From the NCBI GenBank assembly GCA_003416985.1, contig QVIN01000012.1:1-64000 (forward strand): a stretch of DNA of 64,000 nt, written 5' to 3'. A model generated the notes under the pieces. That model was not told where the DNA came from, ran no database searches, and saw nothing but the letters and a program-made list of their open reading frames with translations. This document shows positions 26,603 to 37,494 of this stretch, piece by piece (positions within the stretch are counted from its first letter, which is position 1; the number at the start of each line of letters is the position of its first letter). Both the position numbers and the translations under genes were made by a program. The stretch comes from Duganella sp. BJB480. Its GTDB lineage: Bacteria; Pseudomonadota; Gammaproteobacteria; Burkholderiales; Burkholderiaceae_D.

Positions 26603-28033
26603 CTATTTCCTGACCGGGGCATGCTGCACCATCGGCAGCTCCGGCAGGAACACCAGCATCAGCAGGCCCAGGCCGACCAGCACGGTACCGGTGGCGAAGA
26701 TGTTGCCGATGGCGTGGCGGTACAGGTCGGCCGTGGCGGTTTGCCCGTGCAGGCGCTGCGCCAGGATGGCGCCGGAACCGGTTACGCCGATCAGGCCGCC
26801 CAGCGAGCGGAAGAAGGTCATCATCGCCGTGCCGACGCCGCGCCGGTTGGCGGGCAGGGCGTTCTGCACCGCCATCGTCATGTTCGGCATCACCAGGCCG
26901 AGGCCGGCGCCGAGCGTGAAGATGGCCGGCTCCAGCACCAGGTAGCCGGCCGAGCTGGCGATGCCCCAGGCCAGCACGGCGAACGACAGCGTCGCCAGGC
27001 CCAGGCCCATGGTCTGCGCTGGCTTGTAGCGGCCGTGGAATTTAGCCAGCACGCGGCCGTTCTGGGTCGACGCGATCACCAGGCCGATCATCATCGGCAT
27101 CGTCAGCAGGCCCGAGTGGGCCGGGCTGACGCCCATCACCATCTGGAACAGCAGCGGGAAGAACACGCTCGAACCCATCATGCCGACGAAGGTCAGCGCC
27201 AGCACCGCGCTGGCCACGTTGAACACGCGGTTGTGGAACAGGTCCGGCGGCAACACCGGCTCCGGCACCCGGCGCACGTGCCACAGCAGGGCCGCCGTCA
27301 GCGCCGCCGCCAGCAGGCTCAGATATTTCACTTCGCCGGAACTCCACGGCCATTGCGTGCCGCCCAGGGCCAGCACCAGCAGCGCGGCGGTCACCGCGCC
27401 GGTCAGCAGCACCGAGCCGAGATAGTCGATCTTGTGCGCGTGGTGCGGGCTGGTGTGGTGCAGGGATTTCGAGATCACATACAGCGCCGCCGCCCCGACC
27501 GGCACGTTGACGTAAAAAATCCAGTGCCACGACAGCCAGTCCGTCAGCAGGCCGCCCAGCACCGGCCCCAGCACGCTGGCCACCGCGTACACGGCGGCGA
27601 TGCTGCCTTGCCGCTTGCCGCGCTCTGCGGGCGGCACCAGGTCGCCGATGACGATCTGCGCCAGCGGCAGGAAGCCGCCCGCGCCCAGGCCCTGGATCGC
27701 GCGGAAGGCGATCAGCTCGGTCATGTTCTGCGCCAGCCCGCACAAGGCGGACCCGGCGAGGAAGGTGATGATGGCGGTGTACAGCAGCGGCTTGCGGCCG
27801 TACTGGTCGCTCAGCTTGCCGTACAGCGGCATCATGGCGGTCGAGGCCAGCACATACGCCGTCACCACCCACGACAGGTGGGCGATCCCGCCCAGGTCGG
27901 TGACGATGCGCGGCAACGCGGTGGCGACGATGCTCTGGTCGAGCGCGGACAGGCTGATCATGATGACCAAGCCCATGTAAATGGCGTGGATTTCCTTGGC
28001 CGTGATCGGCGCGGTGTCGGTGTGTGTGGTCAT
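26603..28033 (-). CDS. DHA2-family MFS drug efflux transporter (EmrB-like)
   Basis: Inner-membrane proton antiporter of 476 residues with about 14 predicted helices, the number typical of DHA2. The motif-A loop is GKLSDQYGRKPLL, motif B is FRAIQGLGAGGFLPLAQIVIGD, and motif C is GPVLGGLLTDWLSWHWIFYVNVP (positions about 155-177). It begins inside the marR stop (four-base overlap), forming a regulator-pump operon typical of drug- or solvent-inducible efflux. No EmrA-type adaptor is adjacent. Confidence 0.93.
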   Translation of the reverse strand: MTTHTDTAPITAKEIHAIYMGLVIMISLSALDQSIVATALPRIVTDLGGIAHLSWVVTAYVLASTAMMPLYGKLSDQYGRKPLLYTAIITFLAGSALCGLAQNMTELIAFRAIQGLGAGGFLPLAQIVIGDLVPPAERGKRQGSIAAVYAVASVLGPVLGGLLTDWLSWHWIFYVNVPVGAAALYVISKSLHHTSPHHAHKIDYLGSVLLTGAVTAALLVLALGGTQWPWSSGEVKYLSLLAAALTAALLWHVRRVPEPVLPPDLFHNRVFNVASAVLALTFVGMMGSSVFFPLLFQMVMGVSPAHSGLLTMPMMIGLVIASTQNGRVLAKFHGRYKPAQTMGLGLATLSFAVLAWGIASSAGYLVLEPAIFTLGAGLGLVMPNMTMAVQNALPANRRGVGTAMMTFFRSLGGLIGVTGSGAILAQRLHGQTATADLYRHAIGNIFATGTVLVGLGLLMLVFLPELPMVQHAPVRK

Positions 28034-28479
28034 TCGCCGATCTCGTTCAGGTATTGGATGGCCGTGCGCAGAGCCTGCGCGCCTTCGGGTTGCAGTTGCG
28101 CCAGCCTGCGGGCCAACCAGTCGCGGCGGCGGCTGCGGAGGTCCGCCATCAACGCCTCGCCCTGCTTGGTCAGCAGCAGGCCGACGCGCCGGCGGTCTTC
28201 GGGATTGGGGGTGTCGCGCCGCACCAGGCCGGCGGTTTCCAGCGTCTTGATGTGGGCGCTCATGGTCGGGCCGCGCAGCTTTTCCAGGCGCGCCAGCTCG
28301 GCCACGCCGATGCCGGGTGTCTGGTCGATGGTCGACAACAGCAGCCTGTGCTGCAAGGACAGGCCGGATGGATCGTTGTCGCCTTCATGGCGGATGCGGC
28401 GGAACACGTGCAGCAACGCCGCGCGCAGGTCGTCCGCCAGTGCGATGGCGTCCTTGGGGGCGGGGGTTTCTCTGATCAT
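28030..28479 (-). CDS. MarR family transcriptional regulator
   Basis: Winged-helix repressor of 149 residues. The recognition region is IGVAELARLEKLRGPTMSAH and the wing RRDTPNPEDRRRVGLLLT. Dimerisation helices lie at both ends. It is the first gene of the marR-efflux operon, and a perfect palindrome sits 10 bp upstream of its start, so autorepression of the operon is the simple reading. The ligand is unknown. Confidence 0.93.
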   Translation of the reverse strand: MIRETPAPKDAIALADDLRAALLHVFRRIRHEGDNDPSGLSLQHRLLLSTIDQTPGIGVAELARLEKLRGPTMSAHIKTLETAGLVRRDTPNPEDRRRVGLLLTKQGEALMADLRSRRRDWLARRLAQLQPEGAQALRTAIQYLNEIGE

Positions 28480-28489
28480 GGGATTTAAT

Positions 28490-28506
28490 ATAGGTAGGCT
28501 ACCTAT
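28490..28506. promoter_or_regulatory. Candidate MarR operator
   Basis: Perfect palindrome ATAGGTA-GGC-TACCTAT (28490-28506) just upstream of the marR start (28479 on minus). It is flanked by the AT-rich repeats TTTAATAT (28484-28491) and ATATTAAA (28509-28516). Size, symmetry and place fit a MarR-dimer site overlapping the promoter. Confidence 0.75.
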
Positions 28507-28541
28507 CGATATTAAACGATGGCCGGCCGGACTTCAAGACG

Positions 28542-28564
28542 AAAAAAAGCCCGGCGAACCGGGC
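28542..28564 (-). terminator. Terminator of DUF4197 gene
   Basis: Stem GCCCGG/CCGGGC (28549-28554 / 28559-28564) with a CGAA loop, followed on the minus strand by seven T residues. It separates the DUF4197 gene from the marR promoter. Confidence 0.92.
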
Positions 28565-28583
28565 CTGGAGGAGTTGGGCGCCG

Positions 28584-29276
28584 TTACTTGAGGGCGCCGA
28601 ACACTTTGCCGATCAGCTTGCTGCCGGCGCCGAGCGGATCGGCGCGGATGGCTTTTTCCTCTTCGCCGATCATCGTGTACAGGCCGTCCAGCGCGCGCTG
28701 CGTGACATAGCCTTCCACCGTGGTCTGCTCCTTGGCCAGCACACCCAGCTTGGGCGCCATCGCCATCGCGGTGTTGTACTTGTTGGCCAGGTCGGAGCGG
28801 TCGGTGACCTTTTTCACGATCGGCAGGAACTGCACCGCCAGTTTCGGCGAGGTCTTGTCGCGGAAGAAGTCGGTCACCGAGGTCTCGCCGCCGGTCAGGA
28901 TGTTCTTGGCGTCGGTGATGGTCATGGACTTGACGGCGTCCAGCAGCAGCGGCTTGGCCATCGGTACGGCGGCCTCGGCCGCATGGTTCATCTGCACCAC
29001 CAGGTCGTCGAGTTGCTGGCTCTTGCCGGTCATCTTCAACAGCGGACGCGCCTGCTCCAGGATCTTCGGCAGCGGGATGCGGACCTTCTCGTTGTTGAGG
29101 AAGCCGTTCTCCGCGCCCAGCTTGGAGACCGCCAGCGTCGAGCCTTTTTCCAGCGCCGCCTTCAGTCCGCCCGAGGCGTCCTGGTTGCTCAAGTCGGCCA
29201 GCGACAGCGCATAGGCGCTGGCAGCCGCCAGGGACAGGGGAAGCAGCAGGGCGATGGAACGGCGGGAAATAGACAT
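28584..29276 (-). CDS. DUF4197 domain-containing exported protein
   Basis: Protein of 230 residues with a signal peptide (MSISRRSIALLLPLSLAAAS, cleavage near AYA), followed by an all-helical DUF4197 domain. Its start has the typical GLKAALEKGSTLAVSKLG, and the middle has ILTGGETSVTDFFRDKT. The family is periplasmic and of unknown function. The start at 29276 is chosen because it begins the signal peptide; the frame continues upstream to 29384 without resemblance. It is divergent from the FadB/FadJ-type gene. Confidence 0.88.
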   Translation of the reverse strand: MSISRRSIALLLPLSLAAASAYALSLADLSNQDASGGLKAALEKGSTLAVSKLGAENGFLNNEKVRIPLPKILEQARPLLKMTGKSQQLDDLVVQMNHAAEAAVPMAKPLLLDAVKSMTITDAKNILTGGETSVTDFFRDKTSPKLAVQFLPIVKKVTDRSDLANKYNTAMAMAPKLGVLAKEQTTVEGYVTQRALDGLYTMIGEEEKAIRADPLGAGSKLIGKVFGALK

Positions 29277-29458
29277 GGTGGACCTCAAGGTTGGCAAGTC
29301 CGGCGGCTGCCGGTTTGCCGCTACTGTAACGCAGCGGCGCGCCGGCTGCCACCCCATCCTGTACCATGCCGGCAGGGTCCGCAAAAATAATAATACGACC
29401 GTTCTTTTATGCGGTATAGTGGCTGGGCTGAGGTTCCACCAAAATATAAGGAAGAGAC

Positions 29459-31546
<2,088 letters not shown>

Positions 31547-31548
31547 TC

Positions 31549-32418
31549 CTATTTGACCAGGCCAGTACCCTGCGGGATGTGATAGGCGTCGTAGTAATAG
31601 CGCTTGTAGATCGCCGCAAGGGTGCCGGCCTTCTGCATATCGTGCATGGCGGTTTCGAGTACCGCCAGGCGCTCCGGCGAGACGGATGCACGCGATACCG
31701 CTATCGAACGCGGTTGGCCGTCCGAGGGCATGCGGAAGGCCGCTTTCTCCAGTTGCCCGTCCAGGTGCAGCGCCGACACCAGCGCATCGCCCTGGTCCTC
31801 GGGGATCAGCACCGCATCGATGCGGCCCAGCGCCAGCTTGCGAAAGTTGGCCTCCATGTCCTTGGCTGGCTCTCTCTGCACCGACCAATCGCGGTCGAAG
31901 CGCCGCAGATATTCCGCGCCCCATTTGGTTCCAATGCGTAGCGGCGCGATGTCCGCATAGTCGTTGATGGTGACGTTGCCGTCCTTGCGCACGTAGAACA
32001 CGCGGTCCGCGCTGCGCTCGCGATATGGCGTTTGCAGGAAGTACAGGTAGGTGTCGCGGCGCGGCGTTTCGCGCAGGCCGATCATGATGTCGGCCGTGCC
32101 TTGCTCCAGCATGAACTGGCAACGCTTGAGCGGACACGGTTTGATCTGCAGGGTCAGGCCGGCGCGCCGTGCCAGCTCGCGGGCGATTTCGGTGTAGGCG
32201 CCGCCGTAGACGCCATCCTCCTCGGTGATCCAGGGCAGCATCTTGTTGACCGCCAGGACCAGCGTATGCTCTCCGCTTTCCGGCTCCGCCTGCGCGAGCG
32301 CCGGCAGCGACGCCGCCAGCGCCGTTATCGCGAAGAGCAGGCGGCGCAGGATTTTACTTACCCAAAACCGGCTTGACCTTGGCCGCCGCTTCCTTGGCGC
32401 GGGCGCGGGCGGTTTCAA
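31549..32418 (-). CDS. Periplasmic solute-binding protein, SBP family 3
   Basis: Binding protein-like domain with signal peptide (RRLLFAITALAASLPALAQA); the mature part begins near EPESGEHTLVLAVNKM. It has the family pattern (GAYTEIARELARRAG, QGTADIMIGLRETP, IPEDQGDALVSAL). The start is uncertain. A TTG at 32418 gives 289 residues with a long basic leader overlapping purT by 65 bp. Otherwise a CTG at 32349, directly after the purT stop, would give 266 residues. No ATG, GTG or TTG lies between them. There are no permease or ATPase genes nearby, so a receptor-like or solitary role is possible. Confidence 0.8.
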   Translation of the reverse strand: MKPPAPAPRKRRPRSSRFWVSKILRRLLFAITALAASLPALAQAEPESGEHTLVLAVNKMLPWITEEDGVYGGAYTEIARELARRAGLTLQIKPCPLKRCQFMLEQGTADIMIGLRETPRRDTYLYFLQTPYRERSADRVFYVRKDGNVTINDYADIAPLRIGTKWGAEYLRRFDRDWSVQREPAKDMEANFRKLALGRIDAVLIPEDQGDALVSALHLDGQLEKAAFRMPSDGQPRSIAVSRASVSPERLAVLETAMHDMQKAGTLAAIYKRYYYDAYHIPQGTGLVK

Positions 32419-33565
32419 TGTCGTCGGCGGTGGCCAGCGCCACGCCCATGCGGCGGCGTGCGAACGATTCAGGCTTGCCGAACAGGCGGATGTCGGTGCC
32501 CGGCACGCGCAGCGCTTCGGCCACGCCTTCGAAGGCGATGCCGGCCGCTTCATGCTGGCCGTAGATGACGGCCGATGCACCCGGCGCTTTCAGCGCAACG
32601 TTGACCGGCAAACCGAGGATGGCCTTGGCGTGCAGTTCGAATTCGCTTTGTACCTGGGTCGCCATGGTTACCATGCCGGTATCGTGCGGGCGTGGGCTCA
32701 CTTCGGAGAACCAGACCATGTCGTCCTTGACGAACAGCTCCACGCCGAACAGGCCCAGGCCACCCAGGTCGCCGGTGACTTTTTCGGCGATGTCGCGGGC
32801 GCGCGCCAGCGCCAGTGGATTCATACGGCATGGCTGCCAGGATTCGACGTAGTCGCCTTGCACCTGCACGTGGCCGATCGGATCGCAGAATTGGGTTTCG
32901 ACCTGGCCGTCGGTGCCGATGGAGCGCACCGTCAGCAGGGTGATTTCGTAGTCGAAGTCGATGAAGCCTTCGACGATCACGCGGCCCGCATCCACGCGGC
33001 TGCCGGCGGCGGCGTAGTCCCATGCGGCCTTGACTTCGGCGGCGCTGTCGATCTTGGACTGGCCCTTGCCCGACGAGGACATGACTGGCTTGATCACGCA
33101 CGGGAAGCCAATGGCGGCGGTGGCTGCTTCAAGTTCCGCCAGGCTGCTGGCGAAGCGGTATGGCGACGTCGCCAGGCCCAGGGTTTCGGCGGCCAGGCAG
33201 CGGATGCCTTCGCGGTTCATGGTCAGCTGGGCCGCGCGCGCGGTCGGGATGCAGGTGATCTTGCCGGCTTTTTCCAGCGCGGCCAGCGTATCGGTGGCGA
33301 TGGCTTCGATTTCCGGCACGATCAGGTCCGGCTTCTCCTGTTCGATCAGCGCGGCCAACGCGGCGCCGTCGGCCATGTTGATGACGTGGGCGCGGTGTGC
33401 GACCTGATGGCCCGGCGCGTTCGGGTAACGGTCCACGGCAATCACTTCCACGCCCAGGCGCTGCAAGGCGATGATGACTTCCTTGCCGAGTTCACCGGAG
33501 CCGAGCAGCATGACTTTGGTGGCGGAAGGGGACAGTGGAGTGCCGAAAATGCGTGGAGTGTTCAT
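32354..33565 (-). CDS. purT: Formate-dependent phosphoribosylglycinamide formyltransferase
   Basis: ATP-grasp enzyme converting GAR + formate + ATP to FGAR in purine synthesis, the folate-independent alternative to PurN; 403 residues. The N-terminal PreATP-grasp segment has MLLGSGELGKEV and the ATP-grasp core has PCVIKPVMSSSGKGQS. Mg/ATP ligands lie in FVKDDMVWFSEVSPRPHDTGMV. The start at 33565 (MNTPRIFGTPLS) matches the family. Its product is the substrate of PurL encoded at 13.6 kb. Confidence 0.97.
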   Translation of the reverse strand: MNTPRIFGTPLSPSATKVMLLGSGELGKEVIIALQRLGVEVIAVDRYPNAPGHQVAHRAHVINMADGAALAALIEQEKPDLIVPEIEAIATDTLAALEKAGKITCIPTARAAQLTMNREGIRCLAAETLGLATSPYRFASSLAELEAATAAIGFPCVIKPVMSSSGKGQSKIDSAAEVKAAWDYAAAGSRVDAGRVIVEGFIDFDYEITLLTVRSIGTDGQVETQFCDPIGHVQVQGDYVESWQPCRMNPLALARARDIAEKVTGDLGGLGLFGVELFVKDDMVWFSEVSPRPHDTGMVTMATQVQSEFELHAKAILGLPVNVALKAPGASAVIYGQHEAAGIAFEGVAEALRVPGTDIRLFGKPESFARRRMGVALATADDIETARARAKEAAAKVKPVLGK

Positions 33566-33834
33566 GTAGAAGTCCGGGAATGAAGGGATAACGGTTGATG
33601 GCGCGCCGCCGCAGCGATGCGCGGGCCGACTATAGCAAAATGCGGCTATTTTGGACAGCGGCCAGGGCATTATAATAAACCCAATCTTGGCATCGGATTA
33701 ATCGCGGGCGCTTATCGCGGACTGGCCGCGCTTATCCGGCAGGGGCCGCGCCGGTCGCATGGCCACCCGCGCCGCAGCATCGTCGGGCAAAGTGTGCCCA
33801 TGACATTCCGTCATGGACATGACTAAGGAAAAAT

Positions 33835-34404
33835 ATGAAACCAATGCACGTAATCGCCGCCGCACTTGCCGCCACTTCGCTGTGGGTGGTCGCGGCCGAA
33901 TCGACCGGCAAGCTGCCCGCTCCCTGGTATGTCGGCGGGGGAACGCCGTCGTCCTATCAGGCAGGGGTAGACAGTGTGGAAACCACCAGCGGCAAGGGCT
34001 CCAAGTTCCTGCGCTACGTCCAGGGCGAGGGCAAGAGCTTTACGACGCTGTCACAGGCCGTGTCGGCACAGCGCTATCTGGGCCAGCGCGTGCGATTCCA
34101 GGCACGTGTGAAGTCGCGCGACGTGAGTGCCTGGGCGGGCCTGTGGATGCGGGTCAGTGGGCCGACACCTGCCAACCTGGCCTTCTACAACAGCCAGGAC
34201 AAGCCGATCACCGGCACCTCGGATTGGCAGACCCGCAGCGTGACGCTGGATGTGCCGGAGGAGGCGACCACCATTAATTTCGGCGTGATCAACGCCGGCA
34301 CCGGCCAGGTCTGGATAGACGAGCTTTCGTTCGAGGTGGTGGGCAAGGACGTGCCGGTCGACTCCTTCCAACGCAACAAACTGCCGGAGTCGCCGACCTT
34401 ATGA
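33835..34404 (+). CDS. Exported beta-rich protein, unrecognised, in LytS/LytTR operon
   Basis: Protein of 189 residues with a signal peptide (residues 1-21) and AAGGAAAA seven bases before the start. The mature part is about 165 residues of beta strands with aromatic and Gly/Ser-rich loops (APWYVGGG, AWAGLWMRVSGP, GVINAGTGQVWIDELSFEVVG). This is the pattern of a jelly-roll, carbohydrate-binding-module-like sandwich; the fold is inferred, and no family is assigned. Its stop overlaps the start of the histidine kinase (ATGA), which in turn overlaps the response regulator. A role as accessory sensor or target of the two-component pair is likely from this coupling. Confidence 0.75.
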   Translation: MKPMHVIAAALAATSLWVVAAESTGKLPAPWYVGGGTPSSYQAGVDSVETTSGKGSKFLRYVQGEGKSFTTLSQAVSAQRYLGQRVRFQARVKSRDVSAWAGLWMRVSGPTPANLAFYNSQDKPITGTSDWQTRSVTLDVPEEATTINFGVINAGTGQVWIDELSFEVVGKDVPVDSFQRNKLPESPTL

Positions 34405-35435
34405 GCGCCGCAGTCGGCGGCGGTTACGCGGCATTGACCGAGGTGGCGGCGAGCACGGTTCCGCAAAAGGCGCTCAGCGCGGCGCTGGTGGCCGGCTTTG
34501 CCGCCGTTTGCCTGGCGCTGCGGGCGTACACCTTGCTCGCGCTGTTCGGCGCCATGCTGTTGCCGGTGGGCGCAAGCGGCGCGTGCATGCTGGTGCTGCT
34601 GGCCCGCGCGGCACGGCTGCGCGAATGGCGCTTCCTGTGGCCGGTCCTATTGCTGTTCATCGGCGTGTTCAGTTGGTTGGCCGGCCTGTTGTATCACGAG
34701 GGCATGGGCCGGGCCGGCGTCGTTACGCATAACGATTTGCTGGTGCAGTTTGCGGTAGCGGCGCTGGCGCTGCTGTTGCTGGCGCCCCGGCTGTGGATCG
34801 CACAGCAGCAATCGCGCGCGCTGCAGATGGCGCGCCTGACGCAGGCCGCATTATCCGCCGACCTGAAGGCTCTGCAAGCCCAGATCGAACCGCACTTCCT
34901 GTATAACACGCTGGCCAATACGCGTTATCTGGCGGGCCACGATCCCGAGCGCGCGGTGGCGATGCTCGATCACCTGATCGGCTATCTGCACACGGCGCTG
35001 CCCGACCTGCGCAGCCCGATGTCCAGCCTTGGGCGGGAGTGCGAACTGGCGGGCCACTATCTGGCGCTGATGGGGATACGCTTCGGCGACCGCCTGCAAT
35101 ATGACATCGACTGCCCGGCCGAGTTGGGCGTGGTGGAGCTGCCGCCGCTGATGCTGATGCCGCTGGTGGAGAACGCCGTGCAGCACGGTGTCGAACCGCA
35201 CCCCGGCAACGTAATGGTGCACATGCTGGTGCGCCGCCAGAACGATGCGTTGGTGGTGACGGTGCGTGACAACGGCGCGGGCCCCGGCAAGACGGCGCTG
35301 GGCAGCGGGGTCGGATTGCGCAACCTGCGCGAACGTCTGGCGGCTTTGCATGGCAATGCCGCCGGATTCCGTCTTCAAGTTGCTGCGGACGGCTGGACCG
35401 AGGCTGTGATCACACTACCAATGGTGGCCGCATGA
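34401..35435 (+). CDS. LytS/AlgZ-type sensor histidine kinase
   Basis: Inner-membrane kinase of 344 residues. About four hydrophobic segments lie in residues 25-130, with little periplasmic sequence. A His_kinase (PF06580-type) domain follows with the phospho-acceptor H165 in QIEPHFLYNTLANTRYL. The ATPase domain has the N-box VENAVQHG and the G-box GSGVGLRNLRERLAALHG. There is no PAS or other sensor domain, so signal input probably comes through the membrane part or the co-encoded exported protein. It overlaps both neighbours by four bases. Confidence 0.92.
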   Translation: MSAAVGGGYAALTEVAASTVPQKALSAALVAGFAAVCLALRAYTLLALFGAMLLPVGASGACMLVLLARAARLREWRFLWPVLLLFIGVFSWLAGLLYHEGMGRAGVVTHNDLLVQFAVAALALLLLAPRLWIAQQQSRALQMARLTQAALSADLKALQAQIEPHFLYNTLANTRYLAGHDPERAVAMLDHLIGYLHTALPDLRSPMSSLGRECELAGHYLALMGIRFGDRLQYDIDCPAELGVVELPPLMLMPLVENAVQHGVEPHPGNVMVHMLVRRQNDALVVTVRDNGAGPGKTALGSGVGLRNLRERLAALHGNAAGFRLQVAADGWTEAVITLPMVAA

Positions 35436-36178
35436 CACATCGTCCACGCATATTGATCGCGGACGACGAGCCTTTGCTGCGCGCGGAACTGCGCCAGTCA
35501 TTGGCGGCATTGTGGCCGGAGGCCGAACTGGTGGCCGAGGCGGCGGACGGCTACGAGGCGCTGCGCCTGGCGCGCGCGCTGGAACCTGACGTCGCCTTCC
35601 TCGATATCCGCATGCCGGGCCTGAGCGGCCTGGAAGTGGCGCGCACCTTCGGCGCCCGCACGCACGTGGTGTTCGTCACTGCCTACCAGGAACATGCGCT
35701 GGCGGCGTTCGACGAAGGCGCGATCGATTACGTGCTCAAACCCACCGATCCCGTGCGCCTGGTGCGGGCCATCGAGCGAGTACGCGCGCGCCTTGGCACG
35801 CCGCCGCCGGACTTGGCGCGCCTGATGCAGCAGCTGTCGCCAAAACCGGCCGCGCCGTCATGGCTGCAGGCGACCGTCGGCAATTCGATCCACTTCATCG
35901 ACTTGAGCGAGGTGATTTACTTCTGTTCGGAGTTCAAGTACACGCGGGTGGTGACGCCGCAGCAGGCCGAGGCCCATATCCGCACGCCGCTGAAGGAACT
36001 GGCGGCCGAACTGGAAGACGCGGGATTCTGGCAGATCCACCGGGGGTATGTGGTGGCGGTGAAGCGCATCGCAGCCGTCAGCCGCGACGCCGACGGCGCC
36101 TTGTGGCTAAGCCTGCGCGGCCATCAGGACAAGCTGCCCGTGAGCCAGCGCTTCCAGCACCGGTTCAAGGGCATGTAG
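35432..36178 (+). CDS. LytTR-family response regulator (AlgR/LytR type)
   Basis: Regulator of 248 residues. The receiver domain (about 1-120) has acidic residues in LIADDEP, the acceptor D58 in FLDIRMPG and the lysine in DYVLKPTDP. A LytTR DNA-binding domain occupies about residues 145-245 (FIDLSEVIYFCSEFKYTRV, GFWQIHRGYVV, SQRFQHRFK). It is the last gene of the triad; five bases separate its stop from the convergent DUF481 gene. Targets are unknown. Confidence 0.94.
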   Translation: MTHRPRILIADDEPLLRAELRQSLAALWPEAELVAEAADGYEALRLARALEPDVAFLDIRMPGLSGLEVARTFGARTHVVFVTAYQEHALAAFDEGAIDYVLKPTDPVRLVRAIERVRARLGTPPPDLARLMQQLSPKPAAPSWLQATVGNSIHFIDLSEVIYFCSEFKYTRVVTPQQAEAHIRTPLKELAAELEDAGFWQIHRGYVVAVKRIAAVSRDADGALWLSLRGHQDKLPVSQRFQHRFKGM

Positions 36179-36183
36179 CGCTT

Positions 36184-36930
36184 TTAGAACGAGTAGACCA
36201 GCGTCACCGACGTTTGGGTGTCGGTGTTCTTTTTATCTTCCGGCACATTGGTGTCGTTGCGGACGCTGAATGCGGCCTTCATCTGCATGGTGCTGTTGAT
36301 TTTGGTGCGCAGCGCCGTCTCGGCCAGCGAGTGCATGTTCGAGGTGCCGCGTTCGACGCTCAGGTTCTGGCTGAACAGGGCGGTGTCGCTCAGCTTCCAT
36401 TTCAGGTTGGCCGCGCCGCGCACGGTCATGCCGCTTTCCATTTCACCGGTCGAACGGACGCCATTGAAATAGCCCGGGCCAATTTCCACGTCCATGCTGT
36501 GATCCGGTGTCTTGTAGGTCTCGGTGCCGTAACCGACACCCACCGTGGAGTAGCGTGTGTACGCGCCGAATTTGTCGTTGACGTGGGTGGCCAGCGCGAA
36601 CAATTTGTCGTGGTCCTGCAGCAGCTTGTAGGCGGCTTTGGCGGAGAACGAATAGCGCTGGGCGGAACGCTCGCGCACTTTTTCGCCATCGGCTTTGGTG
36701 ACCTGTTCGTCCTTGAAGTACCCGGCCAGGACATACTCGTTGCTCCAGTCGGGCAGCTCCTGCTTGGCATCCAGCTTGCCGGTGACCGAAGTGCCGACCG
36801 TGTTGCCTGAGGTGGAGATGGCGCCCAACTCCGCGGAGTTGTTCCAGTCGTGGCCAAGGATGGATTCCGCGGCGGCGTGGCCGTGGACCAGGGAGAGGGT
36901 GAGGGCGGGGATAAGTAGGATCGCTTTCAT
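36184..36930 (-). CDS. DUF481 outer-membrane protein (YdiY-like)
   Basis: Predicted outer-membrane beta-barrel of 248 residues with a signal peptide (cleavage after AAA near residue 21). The segment WNNSAELGAISTSGNTVGTS is typical of DUF481/salt-induced YdiY-like proteins, alternating strands follow throughout, and the C-terminus TLVYSF ends in Phe, a Bam signal. Function is unknown. A 127-bp gap separates it from the divergent DUF4124-like gene. Confidence 0.9.
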   Translation of the reverse strand: MKAILLIPALTLSLVHGHAAAESILGHDWNNSAELGAISTSGNTVGTSVTGKLDAKQELPDWSNEYVLAGYFKDEQVTKADGEKVRERSAQRYSFSAKAAYKLLQDHDKLFALATHVNDKFGAYTRYSTVGVGYGTETYKTPDHSMDVEIGPGYFNGVRSTGEMESGMTVRGAANLKWKLSDTALFSQNLSVERGTSNMHSLAETALRTKINSTMQMKAAFSVRNDTNVPEDKKNTDTQTSVTLVYSF

Positions 36931-36960
36931 GACGATTATTGTACCTTAGCTTAAAAATCA

Positions 36961-36989
36961 ACGCATCCAAGAGGACGCAACGGATGCGT
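36961..36989. promoter_or_regulatory. Inverted repeat between divergent genes
   Basis: ACGCATCC (36961-36968) and GGATGCGT (36982-36989) form perfect 8-bp arms with a 13-bp spacer, in the intergenic region between the divergent DUF481 and DUF4124-like genes. It could be an operator or a leader hairpin of the plus-strand gene. Confidence 0.35.
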
Positions 36990-37057
36990 GCGAGCCCGCA
37001 CAGAAAGATAGCCGGGATTGCGAGAAGATCAATCTACTTTATAAAGGAATATTGATC

Positions 37058-37468
37058 ATGAATGCCGCGCTCAGGGTGTCTCAATTATTGTTATGTGTCG
37101 GCTTGGCCGCCGGTGCGGTGTGCGCCAGCGCCGGTGTCAATCGCTGCGTTTCGGACGACGGCCGGGTGTTGTTGACCGACGCCGATTGTCCGCAAGGCAG
37201 CCGGCCGAGTGTCAGCGATGACGGCGCGGCGGGCATTGCGATCAACAGCGGCAGCGCCGCACCCAGGGCCGTCGACGACCTGGAACGCGTGAGGGCAGAA
37301 GTGACAGCGGCTCTCGCGCCGCTGCCGCGCAGCGCCTGGGCCGACCTGCCGCATCCCCTGGTGCGCAAGAGCGCGAGCCTGGACGCGGGCACGCTGCTGG
37401 CGGCCTATCAAACCATGCAGATGCAGGACGAGATACGCAGTCAGCGGCATTTGCTCTCGTTGCGCTAG
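37058..37468 (+). CDS. DUF4124-like exported protein
   Basis: Protein of 136 residues with a signal peptide (LLLCVGLAAGAVCASA) and a DUF4124-like start of the mature part (NRCVSDDGRVLLTDADCPQG, with the two Cys expected to pair in the periplasm). The rest is Ala/Arg-rich and probably helical. The ATG at 37058 has AAAGGA nine bases upstream; a TTG at 37052 is a weaker alternative. Function is unknown. Confidence 0.8.
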   Translation: MNAALRVSQLLLCVGLAAGAVCASAGVNRCVSDDGRVLLTDADCPQGSRPSVSDDGAAGIAINSGSAAPRAVDDLERVRAEVTAALAPLPRSAWADLPHPLVRKSASLDAGTLLAAYQTMQMQDEIRSQRHLLSLR

Positions 37469-37494
37469 GCTGGCTCCCGCTGCCGGCGGTGAAG

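Noticed and set aside
26495..28591. Plus-strand frame of 698 codons across the ligase end and the efflux/marR genes
   Set aside because: Gln/Arg/His-rich mirror of the MFS and marR genes with no domains; the minus-strand genes explain the region.
33566..33834. Possible small gene or RNA in the purT / exported-protein gap
   Set aside because: Only a TATAAT-like element near 33671 and promoter-like A/T patches were seen; no supported frame or structured RNA.
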